Under the pieces are notes generated by a model, which saw only the letters and a list, made by a program, of their open reading frames with translations, made no database searches and had not been told where the DNA came from. Positions 30,137-39,071 of a DNA stretch of 64,000 nucleotides are shown here, in pieces (within the stretch, counting starts at the first letter, position 1; the number at the start of each line of letters is the position of its first letter). Origin of the DNA: Histomonas meleagridis. Taxonomy: Eukaryota; Parabasalia; Tritrichomonadida; Dientamoebidae. The DNA lies in NCBI GenBank assembly GCA_020186115.1, contig WSYJ01000099.1:62001-126000 (forward strand), read 5' to 3'. Both the position numbers and the translations under genes were made by a program.

Positions 30137-31366
30137 ATGGAAGCAAACACACAAGCAGAAGAAATTTGCAATCAAATTGAAAAAATACCAACTCCAATGC
30201 ATTTCATACAAGAATCAAGAAAAATACTTTTATCAAAAGGATTTACTGAACTAAGTGTCACAGAATACTGGGATAAAATTCCAAATAAATTTTTTGTTGT
30301 TCGTGATGAAAAAAATATTGTTGCGATTTCCATGAAAGACACCAAAGGCGGCTTGATATTTACCACATGTATTGATGCACCTTGTTTAAAGTATTCTACA
30401 AATGGTAGTTTAATAAATTCTGGTTCTGAACAAGTAAAGGCCATTTCTCATGGACAAGGTAACTGGCAGTCATGGGAAGACCGTGATTTAAGAATTGCAG
30501 GTCGTGTACTCATTAATAATAACGGAAAAATTGAGTCAACTCTTTTTGTATTACCTGGTGCAATCGGATACATACAGCCCTCAGGCAAACAACAAGTAAC
30601 TTCCAAATCAAACGATGAATTAATCCAATTTCCAATTTTTAGTTATTTATCGAATGATGGTAAAAGCCAACTCACCACACAGATGCTTGTTTCTGAGATC
30701 TCTAAGCATCTCGAAACATCACCTGAAAACATCATTGATTTTGAAATCACATTTTATGATTCAAACCCACCCAAACTAATAGGGCCTAATCATAACATTC
30801 TGGCATCTCCAAGGATCACTGATTTATCCACGTCACTAGCGGCTTTGCAATCTTTTGCCGAATCTGAAGAGCCATCAAACGGTTTGAACGGTTTTGTCGG
30901 TTTTTCGAGTGATGTGGATTACACAGGTCCAGAATCCAATCTTTTATCAAGAGTTCTTGACATAATTGGGTGCAAAGCCTCTTTTTATCCGAATTCCCTT
31001 GTGGTTACCTGTCATAATGTACATGGAGATAATCCAGCATATGACAAATTCATCGATAATGATCATCCTGTTAAACTTGGCAATGGAATTTATTATTACT
31101 GGTCAACATCTGATTTCGATTCTGTTGATATCATTCGACAAATTGCCGAAAAGATAAATGTGAAACTATCGCCAATGGTCAGTCGCAATAATGGAAAGAA
31201 AACATTTGGAGAAATATTTGCAGAGAAATACGGAATAAGAACTGTCGAGGTGGGTATTCCTGTTTGGGGAATGTTTTCGGCGCGAGAAACATGTAATGTT
31301 AATGATATCGAAACATTGAATAAGTTTTTCAAGTCTGCATACGCTTTGTATCACCAAATTCAATAA
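30137..31366 (+). CDS. M18 aspartyl aminopeptidase homologue, probably inactive
   Basis: A 409-residue protein. M18 fold markers are present in order: TTCIDAPCLK (family HTDSPCLK, ~78), WQSWEDRDLRIAGRV (~110), LASPRITDLSTSLAAL (family SPRLDNL, ~222), the block near 255-270 that normally holds DxEEVGS, HPVKLGNG (~310), and VEVGIPVWGMFSARE (family MHSxRE, ~370). At each position where M18 enzymes have a metal ligand or the catalytic Glu, the residue is changed: His to Cys78, Asp to Thr228, the Glu-Glu pair to Asp-Val, Asp to His293 and the last His to Phe380. The scaffold is otherwise well conserved and the frame intact, so it is probably a pseudoenzyme under selection. Ligand positions were aligned by eye. 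Confidence 0.78.
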   Translation: MEANTQAEEICNQIEKIPTPMHFIQESRKILLSKGFTELSVTEYWDKIPNKFFVVRDEKNIVAISMKDTKGGLIFTTCIDAPCLKYSTNGSLINSGSEQVKAISHGQGNWQSWEDRDLRIAGRVLINNNGKIESTLFVLPGAIGYIQPSGKQQVTSKSNDELIQFPIFSYLSNDGKSQLTTQMLVSEISKHLETSPENIIDFEITFYDSNPPKLIGPNHNILASPRITDLSTSLAALQSFAESEEPSNGLNGFVGFSSDVDYTGPESNLLSRVLDIIGCKASFYPNSLVVTCHNVHGDNPAYDKFIDNDHPVKLGNGIYYYWSTSDFDSVDIIRQIAEKINVKLSPMVSRNNGKKTFGEIFAEKYGIRTVEVGIPVWGMFSARETCNVNDIETLNKFFKSAYALYHQIQ

Positions 31367-31722
31367 ACTTTTATCAAATTTAGCATATTGTTCATATTCC
31401 TGTAATGTCTTTGATAATTCTCTAATATGTTTTTATATATTCCAAGTTCGTTACCATATTATTTGCATTAAATGATTTAGAAAAAAACTTAAAATTGGAA
31501 ATGTTTAGAACTTCTTCCAAAATATATTTTAAGATTGTTTTTATAAATAATCGAGTTATAAATGGTTTCTCTTTTCTATGTCAAATTCTAAATGGATTAA
31601 AGAAAGTCTTTTATATAAATTTCCAAAATCGCCTTACTTAAACATTATAAGTGGTGACAAACAGTAAATGAAAAATTTCACACTTATCAATTTAAAACAA
31701 AATAAAGTTTATATAGAACAAT
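31367..31722. other. Convergent intergenic region
   Basis: About 355 AT-rich bases between the 3' ends of the M18-like gene and the nonaspanin. Nothing recognised. Confidence 0.5.
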
Positions 31723-33489
31723 TTAATCTATTTTCATGTTATTGTATAATATCCGAACAAAGTGATAAGCAGAAATGAAGCCAACAGCTCCACAAACAGC
31801 GCCGACACCCACAGATATTAAAGATGAAGACGCCAAGAAATATACCATTTGTGCCATTCCATCATAAGTCATATAATTTCGGTAATACGAAATACAATAT
31901 ATGAACAGATAAATAGAAATTCCGAATGGCGCAATGAATGACATCCATTGCCATTCATAATTTCCCTCGTTTAATCTAAAGTATACAGCAATGATTGTTA
32001 GCAATGAAGAATTAGTAATCATAGCTATAAACACAATAAATAACGGGAAATATGAACAAAGATTTTTATAGTTCCAAATAGAAGAAAGAATAAAATGCAT
32101 TTCCGATAAAACACATATTGATTCAATATACTATGGGTTAGCTAATGTTCAAAAAATATGTGAAAAATGTTATAAAAAAACATTTTTCACTAAAAAAAAA
32201 CATACACCAATTATTAATGTTAATACAAATGTTTTAAGATAAAATGGAGTTGGAGGTATCTTTCGCTTTATAAGTGCAATATTTGTTGGATCCTCACCAA
32301 AGCAAAAGAAATGTCTTCCAATTATACCTCCGAAAATCGAAATTACTAAAGCACAAATGAAAATCACAATTAAAGTTATCACAATCGAATAATTTGTTGG
32401 GTTTTTCAACTCAAAAATAGACGTAATAAACTTATATAAAATATAAATTATCGGAATTAATGTTGCCGAAAATATTAATGTTGGTATCCAATGGCCTTTA
32501 TTCCGCCATTTTTTAAGTAAGCCTCCAATGAAATATCCATTTGTTAAGGATGTGATTACCCATAATAAAACAGATAAATATACATTGGATTTATATCTCA
32601 TATAAAGACCAAAAAATTCATTCGAAATAATTATTCCAAAAACAATTAAAAAAAGTTGTACACCAATTGCTATTAATGTTGACAAAATTCCAGAATTTTT
32701 TGGACTTCGAAATACATCGCCATGAATTAATCTCCATCCAGCATCAAGTTGAATATCTTCTTCCATTTCATGGAGAACATCATCACTTTGGATGTTAAGA
32801 ATAACATCATTTCCGATATAATGGAAAATTACAAAGAAAAACATTAAAATCGTGGCGACCGTTAAGATTATGGAATTTATACTTGAATACTTTCTGATGT
32901 TATTGAAGCTAAATTTCTTGTCACAATACCGATCGAATCTTTGGCGATATTTCTTATTACTTTTTATCCATTCAACAGAATAGTCAAAATTAATTTCATC
33001 ATTAACTTGAAAAGGAATTGGTTTTTCATCAGTAACTTTAACTTCTACAACATGGTTATCATTATAGTGTAAAATAAATCGAATATGTGTATAAATGAAA
33101 GAAACATTTTTTGATATGTATCCAACTTGATGAACATCAGGAAGTTTCCCAATATATAACTGACCCATAAATTTTCTTTTAATTAATGTAATCATTGTTT
33201 CATATACTTCAGGTGAAACTTTCAAGCTATATAAATGTTTATCAGAAACAGGTTGTAGGAAGTTAATTAAAACAGGAATTTCGTGAAACCTTTTTCCAAT
33301 TAGTTTTCCTAAGAAAGATGGTTTTTTGAGATACTTTATTTCTCCAATATTACTAAAAGGAATTATTGAGTAATCATAAATTTCTAATGGATTCAATAAA
33401 GGATATGCTTGGCTTCCAAACACAGGAATTTTTTCCCCATTAGTTAATGGTTTAGCATTAAATAAATAGAAAAGAATAACATAAAACAT
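31723..33489 (-). CDS. Nonaspanin TM9SF (EMP70 family), one intron
   Basis: Joined from two exons on the minus strand (33489-32206 and 32130-31723) it gives 563 residues. Exon 1 holds a signal peptide, the lumenal domain (FGSQAYPLLNPLEIYDYSI) and the hallmark AGWRLIHGDVFRSPKNSG, then several membrane helices. Exon 2 completes the last helices: SSIW, YEWQWMSFIAPFGISIY, and an end in ILYNNMKID, the family C-terminal K-x-D type motif that serves Golgi/endosome retention. Without splicing exon 1 stops at 32170 in mid-membrane domain. Start at 33489 (MFYVILFYLF); the open frame upstream overlaps the divergent RPL23A gene and is not used. Nine-span proteins help sort membrane cargo in the Golgi and endosomes. 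Confidence 0.9.
32131..32205 (-). other. Spliceosomal intron, 75 nt
   Basis: The minus strand begins GTATGT (32205-32200) and ends GCTAACCCATAG (32142-32131). These fit the trichomonad 5' splice site GTAYGT and the fused branch-point/3' splice site (ACTAACACACAG type). Splicing is phase 0 (after Gly) and restores the TM9SF reading frame across the junction, removing a premature TAA. Confidence 0.88.
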
Positions 33490-33569
33490 TTGTAATCGGT
33501 TTATATAAAAAGTGCCCTTGCACAGAGAAAAGTGACACGTCATAACCGCAAAAATGGCGGCTTGGCCGA

Positions 33570-33574
33570 CCTTT
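33570..33574 (+). promoter_or_regulatory. M5 (CCTTT) core element of RPL23A
   Basis: CCTTT lies 5 nt before the ATG at 33580. M5 replaces the Inr in a subset of trichomonad genes and transcription starts within it. This would exclude the out-of-frame ATG at 33554 from the mRNA. A competing Inr-like TCATA occurs at 33540-33544. Confidence 0.55.
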
Positions 33575-33579
33575 TGGAA

Positions 33580-33996
33580 ATGTCTGGTAAAGCTGAAGCT
33601 GCCGCCGCTGCTGCTACAAAGGGACAACAAAAACAAATTAAAAAGACAAGGAACTTCAAGAAGTATCAAAAACCAAAGGCTACCATTCCCGCAAAGAAGC
33701 CACAATATGAACATAAGGCTGTTCAACCAGTTTCATTAAAACGTAATGACTACAAGATCATCAAAGGCCCAGTTACATCAGATAAAGCATCACGCAAACT
33801 TGAAGATGAAAACACAATGACATTCTATGTTGACATCCGAGCTAAGAAACCAGAAATTGCTGCTGCTATCAACCGCCTTTACCATGTTAAGCCAGTTAGC
33901 GTGAAAACACTTATCACACCTAAATTCCTTAAGAAAGCATATGTACGTCTTCCAGAAGAAGTCGAAGCAATGAACCTTGCTAACGAAATGGCTTAA
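33580..33996 (+). CDS. RPL23A: 60S ribosomal protein uL23 (L23A)
   Basis: A 138-residue protein with an Ala/Lys-rich N-terminal extension typical of eukaryotic L23A (MSGKAEAAAAAATKGQQK) and the core YKIIKGPVTSDKASRKLEDE, then AAINRLYHVKPVSVKTLI and KKAYVRLPEEVEAMNLAN. It sits at the exit of the ribosomal tunnel. The open frame extends upstream only to GTG at 33532. The first ATG downstream of the M5 element is 33580, which also gives the expected family length. The ATG at 33554 is in another frame. Divergent from TM9SF with 90 bp between start codons. Confidence 0.93.
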   Translation: MSGKAEAAAAAATKGQQKQIKKTRNFKKYQKPKATIPAKKPQYEHKAVQPVSLKRNDYKIIKGPVTSDKASRKLEDENTMTFYVDIRAKKPEIAAAINRLYHVKPVSVKTLITPKFLKKAYVRLPEEVEAMNLANEMA

Positions 33997-34153
33997 GGCG
34001 AACAATAAGGACTTTGGATATTTCTTTAGATCATAAAACAGATAACACTTTTGGTATAAAAAATTTTTTTTCTTAAAAATACACGTAGCGTTAACACAAA
34101 AAGTGAAATCTCTCAGAAATTTTCAATTGGTCAACGTCATAATTCGTTTACAG

Positions 34154-34163
34154 TCATTTCACA
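34154..34163 (+). promoter_or_regulatory. Two overlapping-range Inr elements (lipoamide dehydrogenase)
   Basis: TCATT (34154-34158) and TCACA (34159-34163) both fit TCA(+1)YW, giving 5' UTRs of 10 or 5 nt to the ATG at 34166. Confidence 0.7.
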
Positions 34164-34165
34164 AA

Positions 34166-35584
34166 ATGATTTCATCCCTTTTCAAGCGAAATCATTCAAC
34201 AACACCGGATCTCCTTATAATTGGAGGAGGCCCAGGAGGCTATGTTTCAGCTATCCGTGCTGCACAACTTGGCCTTCAAACAGTATGTGTTGAAAAAGAA
34301 AATCTCTTAGGAGGAACATGCCTTAGAGAAGGTTGTATTCCATCTAAGTTCCTTCTTAATGTTGCTCATAAGTTTTATGAGACAAACCATGGTCTTAAAC
34401 AATTAGGAATTAAATTAAGTTCACCTGCGAAAGTTGATATATCAACAGTCCAAAAGCAAAAAGATTTAGTGGTTACTACCAATGCTAAAGGCATTGAACT
34501 TCTTTTTTCAAAATATGGTGCAACTCTTGAAAAAGGTTTAGCCAAAATTGTCGATTCCAAAACAATTTTAGTTCAACGTAATGATGGCACCTCTGTTGAA
34601 TACCATCCAAAGAAGATAATTTTAGCCACAGGTAGTGAAGTTTCTTCAATACCTGATTATCCAATTGATGAGAAACTTATTGTTTCATCACGTGGTGCAC
34701 TTCAATTCACCGAAGTTCCTAAAAGTCTTTTTGTTATTGGCCCTGGTGTCATAGGTCTCGAAGTTGGTTCTATTTGGAATTCCCTTGGTTCTAAAGTCAC
34801 AATTTTTGGTCGTTCCCCATACATTGGTGGACAATCCGTTGATAAAGATTCATCCAAAGTCCTTATGTCGGTTCTTCGTCGACATGGCATTGATTTCATC
34901 CTTGGCAAATATAAAACCACACTTAAAAAGAATGATAACAGCGTTGATGTTACAGTTGGCGACAAACATTTTACTGTCGATCGAGTATTAGTTGCCATTG
35001 GACGTCGTCCATATTTGAAAGGCTTTGGCTTCGAAAATTTGAATCTCCAAATGACCAAAAACGGATTTATTCAAACCAACGAACGATTTGAAACCTCAAT
35101 ACCAAACATATATGCGATTGGCGACATCACATTAGGACCACAATTAGCACATAAAGCCGAAGAAGAAGGTATCCAATGCGTTGAAATGATTGCCGGAAAG
35201 CGAAAATCATCAGAAACAGAACCAATTCCATCAGTGATCTATACATCACCTGAACTTGCAGCAGTCGGCCTTAACGAAGAAGAGGCGAAGAAGAAAGGAA
35301 TCAAAGTGAAAATCGGAAAGTTCCAATACAGGGCGAACAGTCGAGCGAGGGCAACATTCGATGTTGATGGCTTCGTTAAATGGGTTTGCGACCAAAAGGG
35401 TAATGTACTCGGATTAAATATCGTAGGGCCAAACGCTGGAGAGGCAATTATGGAAGGCACCATTGCAATTAAAAACAAGCTGAACATCAAAGACATCGCG
35501 GAAACATGTCATCCGCACCCAACACTGAGCGAAGCGCTGATGGAAGCAGCAAAGGCAGTTTTGGATAAGCCGATACATTCATAA
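34166..35584 (+). CDS. Dihydrolipoamide dehydrogenase, hydrogenosome-type
   Basis: A 472-residue flavoprotein disulfide reductase. The N-terminus MISSLFKRNHSTT is short, Ser/Arg-rich and fits a hydrogenosomal targeting presequence. FAD motif IIGGGPGGYVSA (18-29); redox disulfide GGTCLREGCIPSK (Cys52, Cys57); NAD site VIGPGVIGLEVGSIW; second FAD motif NIYAIGDIT; C-terminal active-site HPHPTLSEAL (His449/His451, Glu456). All catalytic elements are present; REG replaces the common NVG between the cysteines. It reoxidises the lipoyl H-protein. Trichomonad hydrogenosomes keep the L and H proteins of the glycine cleavage system without the classical 2-oxoacid dehydrogenases. Start from the Inr pair; the frame upstream only has GTG. 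Confidence 0.95.
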   Translation: MISSLFKRNHSTTPDLLIIGGGPGGYVSAIRAAQLGLQTVCVEKENLLGGTCLREGCIPSKFLLNVAHKFYETNHGLKQLGIKLSSPAKVDISTVQKQKDLVVTTNAKGIELLFSKYGATLEKGLAKIVDSKTILVQRNDGTSVEYHPKKIILATGSEVSSIPDYPIDEKLIVSSRGALQFTEVPKSLFVIGPGVIGLEVGSIWNSLGSKVTIFGRSPYIGGQSVDKDSSKVLMSVLRRHGIDFILGKYKTTLKKNDNSVDVTVGDKHFTVDRVLVAIGRRPYLKGFGFENLNLQMTKNGFIQTNERFETSIPNIYAIGDITLGPQLAHKAEEEGIQCVEMIAGKRKSSETEPIPSVIYTSPELAAVGLNEEEAKKKGIKVKIGKFQYRANSRARATFDVDGFVKWVCDQKGNVLGLNIVGPNAGEAIMEGTIAIKNKLNIKDIAETCHPHPTLSEALMEAAKAVLDKPIHS

Positions 35585-35661
35585 GTAAACATTTGGTTTT
35601 GCTACGATTTTTGGTATGAGTTTGAACAGCATTAGTGCGGACGTGCTTGAACTGAGTCTTT

Positions 35662-36060
35662 TGTATGAGGAAATTCACTGTTTCTGTATGAGGAAATTCA
35701 CTGTTTCTGTATGAGGAAATTCACTGTTTCTGTATGAGGAAATTCACTGCTTCTGTATGAGGAAATTCACTGTTTCTGTATGAGGTAATTCACTGTTTCT
35801 GTATGAGGTAATTCACTGTTTCTGTATGAGGTAATTCACTGCTTCTGTATGAGGAAATTCACTGTTTCTGTATGAGGTAATTCACTGTTTCTGTATGAGG
35901 TAATTCACTGTTTCTGTATGAGGTAATTCACTGTTTCTGTATGAGGAAATTCACTGTTTCTGTATGAGGAAATTCACTGTTTCTGTATGAGGAAATTCAC
36001 TGTTTCTGTATGAGGAAATTCACTGTTTCTGTATGAGGTAATTCACTGTTTCTGTATGAG
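35662..36060. repeat. 23-bp minisatellite, ~17 copies
   Basis: Unit TGTATGAGGAAATTCACTGTTTC repeated head to tail for 399 bp with two main variable bases (GAGGA/GAGGT and GTTTC/GCTTC). 23 is not a multiple of 3 and no gene spans it. The last unit runs straight into ankyrin-type sequence, and the unit resembles the minus-strand ankyrin text TTTAACTATTTCTGTATGA. Confidence 0.97.
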
Positions 36061-36303
36061 CATGTGAAGATGTAAATAATTTCCAAATATTATTTTAAAA
36101 TATCAAATTATTAAAATAAATTTGAGTTTGGGCATTAGTGTCAATTGCTTCTAAAGAAGTAACTTAACAGTTTCTATATTCCCATTTTCAGATGCAAATT
36201 TAAATGCATTGTTATAATAATTTTAATAATTTCCAAATATTTTTTTTTAAATTAAATTATTAAAATAAATATTAAATAAAACAAAATGATAATTATTGCA
36301 TTA
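36061..36303 (-). pseudogene. Ankyrin unit relic, left of the pogo-like insertion
   Basis: Minus-strand ankyrin spacers and degraded units with stops. It ends at ...ATTGCATTA, the first half of the GCATTAATATCAATTCC text common to all units; the second half resumes at 37994. Confidence 0.8.
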
Positions 36304-37993
36304 CAGACTGTCAAAAAAAGGTTCCTCAGTCAAAAAAAGGTTCCTCACTTTTTTGAATTTGACAGAAATTTTTTTCAAATAAAATTAATTTTTCTAGACA
36401 TACAATAAATTATTTTCAAAAAAACTAAAATTAATTATAAAGTAATTATATATATATATATTATATAATAATTTAAAAATAATTTGATTGGCTATTTATT
36501 GAGATGACTCAATTTTGGTATTTTTAATTGCAATAATCTCTGTTAATCCAGCCAAACTCTTTTTGGGGAAATAGTGATTCATTATCACTTAAATCGGAGT
36601 TGTTAATAATATCTTCAAGATAATCCTTGCGAATAATTGCAATATTCGGAATAACTGATGCCTGAATCTCCAAACCAGCACGATAGAAAGCCTTTCTATT
36701 ATTTGAAGATATCGTAGCTTTCTCCATGCTATAAATATTTCTGTGAAATAGATCAGTTTGACTTTCTTTTTTATATGTTGATCTGCAAGATGCCTTTTCT
36801 TTTTTAAACACACCAAAAGTAACCAAATCTAAAGGCTGGAATAAATTTGTCGTATGTGGCGGAAATGTAATTGCTCTAATATTGTATGAACCTAACGTTT
36901 GCAGTATTTCTTGACTCACATGGGAAGAACAATTATCCATTAAAATAATTGCATGAGAATCAGTCAATTTCATTGCATTTCGAGTATTTTGTATGTATGG
37001 GATTATTGTATTTTTCAAATACTCATGAAATATATTTGTAGTGACATAACTTTTTTCCTGATATGAATAGACAAAATCCTGATTTTCTCTATATCCTGAA
37101 TTAAGTAGTTCTTCATCAAGAGTCTTTCTATTTGATACTATAAGAGGAGGAAGAGCATCACCTGCCATATAAATCGCTGCACAAATTGAAATTTTTTTAT
37201 TTGCTCTTTTGATCGAAAACTGAACTCTTCATCCATTGAATTCAATTGGAGCTATTACTCTTTTTGTTTTCCTGTCTGCCCAATCGCTTGATGAAGCTTC
37301 ATTGATATTAATTATGAGCTCTGTGGGTGTATCTTGAACAAAATTAATCAAATTTTCGTTATGGACTTTTGCTGTCATTTTGGAAACTGTGAGTTTCTCT
37401 TCTTCTTGTGGATATGCTGTGCATGTAGTGATTTTGTCACTATGCTTATTGAGGAAATTTATGTACCATGATCTTGAAACGACAACATTGAATTTTTCTC
37501 GAATTTCGCACCTAAGTTGTTTAGGTGTTAATGCTTCATGGTTAGCTGCATTGCTAATAATTAAATTTAATACCTCATTCTCTTGTTCCTTGGTTAATAT
37601 CGTCGGAGGTCTTCCTGGAACTTTTTTGTTTTTGAAATTTCTGATCTGTTTCGATAAATTCGATTAATCAACCAAATTATATCATGCTACCCGTCGTATT
37701 GAAATATCTATATCTAAATCTTCACGTAGAATCGAAAATAATTCAATTGCTTGCTCAATTCGAGATTGGTAATCTTTAAGCTTAAGTCTTCGAATCACAT
37801 ATCTAGATGTAACAACTGAAAGTTCTTTTATAATTTTTTAAATAATGTTTCGTAATCTAGCGGAAGAGCACTGTATCCTGTTTTCATTAAGCTTTAAATA
37901 TTAATTTTTCTAAATAATGTATTTTAAATGTTCTTTAAACGTAAAACTGTGAGGAACCCTTTTTTGTCTGAAACAGCTTTTTTTGACGGTCTG
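36304..37993. mobile_element. pogo-like (Tc1/mariner superfamily) transposon, 1690 bp
   Basis: Terminal inverted repeats CAGACTGTCAAAAAAAG (left) and CTTTTTTTGACGGTCTG (right, one mismatch), each followed by a second inner GTTCCTCA/TGAGGAAC repeat. It is flanked by TA on both sides, and the flanks rejoin to an uninterrupted ankyrin unit when one TA is removed. It contains one transposase pseudogene on the minus strand. Confidence 0.93.
36524..37850 (-). pseudogene. pogo/CENP-B-type DDE transposase, inactivated
   Basis: The C-terminal part is open from 37168 to 36524: IILMDNCSSHVSQEIL (second catalytic Asp), then TFPPHTTNLFQPLDLVTFGV (third Asp), the DDE_1 superfamily layout. Upstream in the same frame a TGA at 37229-37231 interrupts the block that carries the first acidic residue, and that block reads ININEASS where the family has N-x-DE, so the first Asp is also lost. 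Further upstream (to ~37850) the CENP-B-like helix-turn-helix region is recognisable (VSRSWYINFL) but with disrupted frame. Not functional. Confidence 0.85.
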
Positions 37994-38150
37994 TAATATC
38001 AATTCCTTCTTGTTCAAGAATGTATTTAACAAGTTCAATATTTCCTGAAATTGACGAATAAACTAAAATGTTTTGCGGAAATGAAAATTATATAAGCAAT
38101 TATAATATTTTAGAGTTCATAATTTCCAAATATTATTTATGTTGATTATA
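37994..38150 (-). pseudogene. Ankyrin unit relic, right of the pogo-like insertion
   Basis: Continues the same unit interrupted at 36303: TAATATCAATTCCTTCTTG. The text resembles minus-strand EQEGIDI-type coding. Ends in degraded spacer. Confidence 0.8.
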
Positions 38151-38188
38151 TAATGATTTGTGGATCCAATTCCATAATGAATTTTCTA

Positions 38189-38437
38189 CAGTGCCGGAGT
38201 TTTTGCTTTAACGCCAAAAAGACGATCAAAAGTTTTTGCCAAAAAAGTGGACAATTTCTTAATGTCCAACGGACAGCTTTAACGCCAAAAAGACGATCAA
38301 AAATTTTTGCCAAAAAAGTGGACAATTTCTTAATGTCCAATGGACAGCTTTAATGCCTAAAAGACGATCAGATATTTTTGCGTGAAAAAGTGGACAATTT
38401 TTAGCTTCCAATGGTCAAATTTTTGTGGCCGGCACTG
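38189..38437. mobile_element. 249-bp TA-flanked MITE
   Basis: Nine-base perfect inverted ends CAGTGCCGG...CCGGCACTG, each directly flanked by TA. The CAGT termini and TA target duplication are those of Tc1/mariner-type elements. The interior has no coding capacity and is made of 71-bp direct repeats. It ends 65 bp upstream of the calmodulin-like start. Confidence 0.85.
38210..38420. repeat. 71-bp direct repeat, three copies
   Basis: Copies start at 38210, 38281 and 38352 (AACGCCAAAAAGACGATC type). Copies 1 and 2 are almost identical; copy 3 is diverged and runs into the right end of the MITE. Confidence 0.9.
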
Positions 38438-38502
38438 TAAGAAAAAAAAAGTGATTTTTCTAACCGTAAAAGCCGTTTGAGATTTTAACACATTTCATCC
38501 CA

Positions 38503-38969
38503 ATGAATGGCGTGAAGACAGAACAATTAGAGTATGTTTGTTTTTTAACACAAGAGATTTGAAAAGATTGTTTAAAAGGTTGTGCAAATCTGCAGATGAA
38601 CGACTTGGTCGACATGAAGTTTCACAGTTACTGAAAGCAATAGGAATTAAAGCAACACCGCAAGAATTAAAAGAAATATTTAACGACGTCGCTGGGGATG
38701 AAGCAAAAATTGATTTTAATGGATTTGTGGTTTTAATGACTCGCAAATACAAACAACTTCCAATTGATGAGGAAATAAAATCAACTTTCAAATCAATGGA
38801 TGTCAACAACAATTCATTTATTGATGTACAAGATATTATTTCATTAATGAAATCAAATGGACATGAAATAACTCAAGAAGATGCACAAGAAATGTTATCA
38901 CTGATTTCAGATTCACCACAAGGAATTACACAACAAGGACTCATTTCATTTATCCAAACAAAAATGTGA
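38503..38969 (+). CDS. Calmodulin/centrin-like EF-hand protein, one 23-nt intron
   Basis: Exons 38503-38531 and 38555-38969 encode 147 residues, close to calmodulin (149). The spliced start MNGVKTEQLEDLKRLFKRL gives the usual amphipathic entry helix; without splicing there is no in-frame ATG for the second exon. There are four EF-hand-like helix-loop-helix units, but only the third loop, DVNNNSFIDVQD (~residue 95), keeps a nearly canonical Ca2+ site, with Asp instead of Glu at position 12. The other loops have lost ligands. So it is probably a divergent calmodulin-like regulator with at most one Ca2+ site. Located right after a MITE. Confidence 0.85.
38532..38554 (+). other. Ultra-short intron, 23 nt
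   Basis: Begins GTATGTTTG and ends TTAACACAAG: a 5' GTATGT and a compressed branch-point/acceptor of the TAACAC-AG type. Removing it joins a 9-codon ATG exon in frame to the EF-hand ORF. The length equals the shortest class of trichomonad introns. Confidence 0.87.
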
Positions 38970-39071
38970 TTTATTGTGTTTAAAATTTTTGAAAATGTCA
39001 TAATATTTTTTTTCAATTTTTTGGGATTTTGTGAGTTTTTATTAATACCAAACAAGACTGTATAACAGAAA

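Noticed and set aside
33490-33726. Longer N-terminus of TM9SF
   Set aside because: It would overlap the RPL23A coding region antisense; the ATG at 33489 gives a normal signal peptide.
35662-36060. CRISPR array
   Set aside because: Direct 23-bp tandem repeats without unique spacers, in a eukaryotic genome.
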